From the NCBI GenBank assembly GCA_025929125.1, contig JAICMT010000061.1, positions 1-7,631 on the forward strand: a DNA stretch of 7,631 nt, written 5' to 3'. A program made the position numbers and the translations under genes. Origin of the DNA: Acidobacteriaceae bacterium (GTDB lineage: Bacteria > Acidobacteriota > Terriglobia > Terriglobales > Acidobacteriaceae). Below the pieces are notes generated by a model that was not told the origin of the DNA, ran no database searches, and saw nothing but the letters and a program-made list of their open reading frames with translations. This document shows, one piece after another, positions 6,525 to 7,631 of the stretch; the stretch's first letter is position 1, and every line of letters starts with the position of its first letter.

Positions 6525-7014
6525 CGACGACACCCTCACAACTGCCGATATCGCCGCACGGCGACCCACCCCTCGCGAGGTCCATCGCGGTCCTGTCGCT
6601 GTGCCGGACAATCCAGCTCGTCCGGAACGGATCGCCCCGGACACGCAGGCCGTCGCCGCTCCGCGCAATGACATGCAGGCCAACGCGGATTTACGCAACG
6701 ATGCGCGGTCAAACCCTGCTCCTGCGGATTCTGCCGTCGCGCAGAACGGCCCGTTATTCCCGGAAGATGAACTGCACAACTTCCGCGCCCGCTGGAATCA
6801 GGCGCAAACCTCCTTTGTAGATGAGCCCCGCAAGGCAGTCGAGCAGGCTGACAGCCTGGTTGCGAACGTCGTCTCTCGTCTTGCCGAGCAGTTCTCGAAC
6901 GAGCGAGCAAAGTTGGAAGAACAATGGTCCAAGGGAGACGACGTGAATACCGAAGATCTGCGCCAGGCACTCCGCCGTTACCGCTCTTTCTTCGATCGCC
7001 TGCTCTCGTTATAG
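6505..7014 (+). CDS. Soluble paralogue of the upstream protein (coupled pair, member 2)
   Basis: This 169-residue protein has no signal peptide or membrane helix. Residues 1-85 are polar, rich in Asp, Asn, Arg, Pro and Ala, and probably disordered. The C-terminal helical domain (86-169) repeats that of the gene before it. FRARWNQAQTSFVDEPRKAVEQADSLV (93-119) parallels the upstream YANEWAAVQRQFVDDPSTAVSQADRLV, and TEDLRQALRRYRSFFDRLL (149-167) parallels TEDLRKAMVYLRSLFDELL. The RGYP and DLSVTHP segments between these two blocks are missing and replaced by a charged stretch (131-148). The start at 6505 is supported by AGGAG at 6494-6498, 6 bases upstream, inside the upstream gene; the 20-base overlap suggests translational coupling. 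Its function is unknown. A strong hairpin follows 29 bases after the stop. Confidence 0.85.
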   Translation: MSDSLRNDDTLTTADIAARRPTPREVHRGPVAVPDNPARPERIAPDTQAVAAPRNDMQANADLRNDARSNPAPADSAVAQNGPLFPEDELHNFRARWNQAQTSFVDEPRKAVEQADSLVANVVSRLAEQFSNERAKLEEQWSKGDDVNTEDLRQALRRYRSFFDRLLSL

Positions 7015-7043
7015 AAGACAAACCGTCTTATGCTGTGAATGCC

Positions 7044-7084
7044 GGAAATGCCCACGCTCCGATGTCGGACGCGTGGGCATTTCC
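7044..7084 (+). terminator. Long perfect hairpin after the coupled gene pair
   Basis: GGAAATGCCCACGC (7044-7057) and GCGTGGGCATTTCC (7071-7084) form a perfect 14-bp stem. The enclosed 13 bases can extend it by TCCG (7058-7061) with CGGA (7066-7069), leaving an ATGT loop and one bulged C. The run after the stem is TTACTCC, a poor T-tract. Its position, 29 bases past a stop codon and before the next gene, supports a transcription terminator. Confidence 0.7.
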
Positions 7085-7142
7085 TTACTCCGGATAATTT
7101 GGCGTCGAATATCGGCGCAGAACATCCAAAGACAGACTAAGA

Positions 7143-7352
7143 ATGCCCTTCCCCATAAAAACCTGCGTTGTTTGCGAAGAAGAGTTCGAGCTGAAGCCGG
7201 GAAAACCCGGCTTCGCCAACCGTTGCCCCAAGTGCAGCGCGACTGAAGATGAGGACGATCAGGCCCCCTCCGATCTCGATACCCGCGATCCTGAAGCGAA
7301 CGCCGCCCGCCGGAAAGCAATCCGCGATCTGCTCTACCGTAAGGAAACCTGA
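7143..7352 (+). CDS. Small zinc-ribbon protein
   Basis: This is a 69-residue protein of unknown family with two CxxC knuckles: CVVC (8-11) and CPKC (28-31). Sixteen residues between them make a compact zinc ribbon, with the aromatic/charged segment FELKPGKPGF (15-24) inside. A very acidic linker (ATEDEDDQAP, 33-42) follows, then a basic helical tail (AARRKAIRDLLYRKE, 54-68). This layout would suit a small nucleic-acid or protein adaptor, but that is inference. The ATG at 7143 is the only start that keeps both knuckles with a short leader; no good Shine-Dalgarno is seen. It starts 58 bases after the hairpin and its stop is 9 bases from the convergent zapA stop. Confidence 0.78.
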   Translation: MPFPIKTCVVCEEEFELKPGKPGFANRCPKCSATEDEDDQAPSDLDTRDPEANAARRKAIRDLLYRKET

Positions 7353-7361
7353 GGATTCCCG

Positions 7362-7631
7362 CTACCCTGCGCGGCGATCCTCCAGGACCTCATCCAGCAT
7401 CCCCGCCAGTGTTCCCGCGCGCGAACGCATCGTGGTCTCCGACTGTCCGACGCTGCGGGCCAGAGTCTCATAGCGGGCGCGTAGCCGCATCAGCTCATCC
7501 GCGATGTTCAGCGCAGCAAGCACCGCCACCCGCAGGGAATCCACGGTCGCCCCGTGCGCAGCGACCGCCCGCATCTTCTCGTCCACCAGACCGGCGAGCC
7601 GCGCGATATGCTCGGAGTCCGTGCCGCGCAG
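7362..7631 (-). CDS. zapA: Cell division protein ZapA, C-terminal part (cut by right edge)
   Basis: The visible 89 residues match ZapA, the small protein that binds and bundles FtsZ at the division ring. The reading frame is open to the window edge: LRGTDSEHIARLAGLVDEK corresponds to the ZapA globular-head pattern in which a strand/turn leads into the helix ending VDEKM. TVDSLRVAVLAALNIADELMRL is the diagnostic AVLAALNIADEL helix. A long helical tail then runs to the stop (TAG on the minus strand, 7362-7364), as expected for the ZapA dimer or tetramer coiled coil. The first codons lie beyond position 7631. An apparent GTG start at 7586 is internal, because homology continues upstream of it. 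ZapA proteins are about 90-110 residues, so only a small N-terminal part should be missing. Confidence 0.88.
   Translation of the reverse strand: MRGTDSEHIARLAGLVDEKMRAVAAHGATVDSLRVAVLAALNIADELMRLRARYETLARSVGQSETTMRSRAGTLAGMLDEVLEDRRAG

Overview
The window is GC-rich, gene-dense bacterial chromosome. It most resembles the Acidobacteriota (class Terriglobia, e.g. Granulicella/Terriglobus relatives). The basis is a secreted enzyme with a PEP-CTERM sorting tail, a small secreted DUF5818-like protein, and conserved uncharacterised families that I associate with that phylum. The placement is inference; there is no rRNA or long marker gene to settle it.

Left block (1-3001, all minus strand). Reading in the direction of transcription, an alpha/beta hydrolase is followed by a stand-alone SIR2-like protein, a small three-helix DUF202 membrane protein, and the first 203 residues of an MFS exporter that runs off the left edge. 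Gaps are about 50-100 bp, so the genes could be co-transcribed, but the products do not form a pathway I recognise. The SIR2-like protein keeps its NAD-site motifs and is the only gene here with a possible defence or NADase flavour.

Middle block (3002-5741). A 240-bp divergent spacer leads to a plus-strand GDSL/SGNH esterase with a signal peptide and a C-terminal PEP-CTERM anchor. Its 3' end overlaps by 15 bp the 3' end of a convergent minus-strand gene. That gene encodes an exported protein of unknown family whose motif order (Lys, Glu, DLKxEN, DTGxxFG) resembles a protein-kinase-like active site. Divergent from it is a small secreted Cys-containing protein of DUF5818 type, with a good -10 box and a strong Shine-Dalgarno. 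A GC-rich hairpin follows it.

Right block (5742-7631). Two overlapping plus-strand genes encode a membrane-anchored protein and a soluble protein that share a C-terminal domain. They look like a diverged tandem duplication that is translationally coupled. A long perfect hairpin closes this pair. A 69-residue zinc-ribbon protein follows, and it converges on the C-terminal part of zapA (minus strand), which runs off the right edge.

No tRNA, rRNA, CRISPR array, insertion sequence or attachment site was seen. I found no clear multi-gene novel system. The items most worth a second look are the exported kinase-like protein, the SIR2-like protein next to a DUF202 membrane protein, and the coupled paralogue pair.
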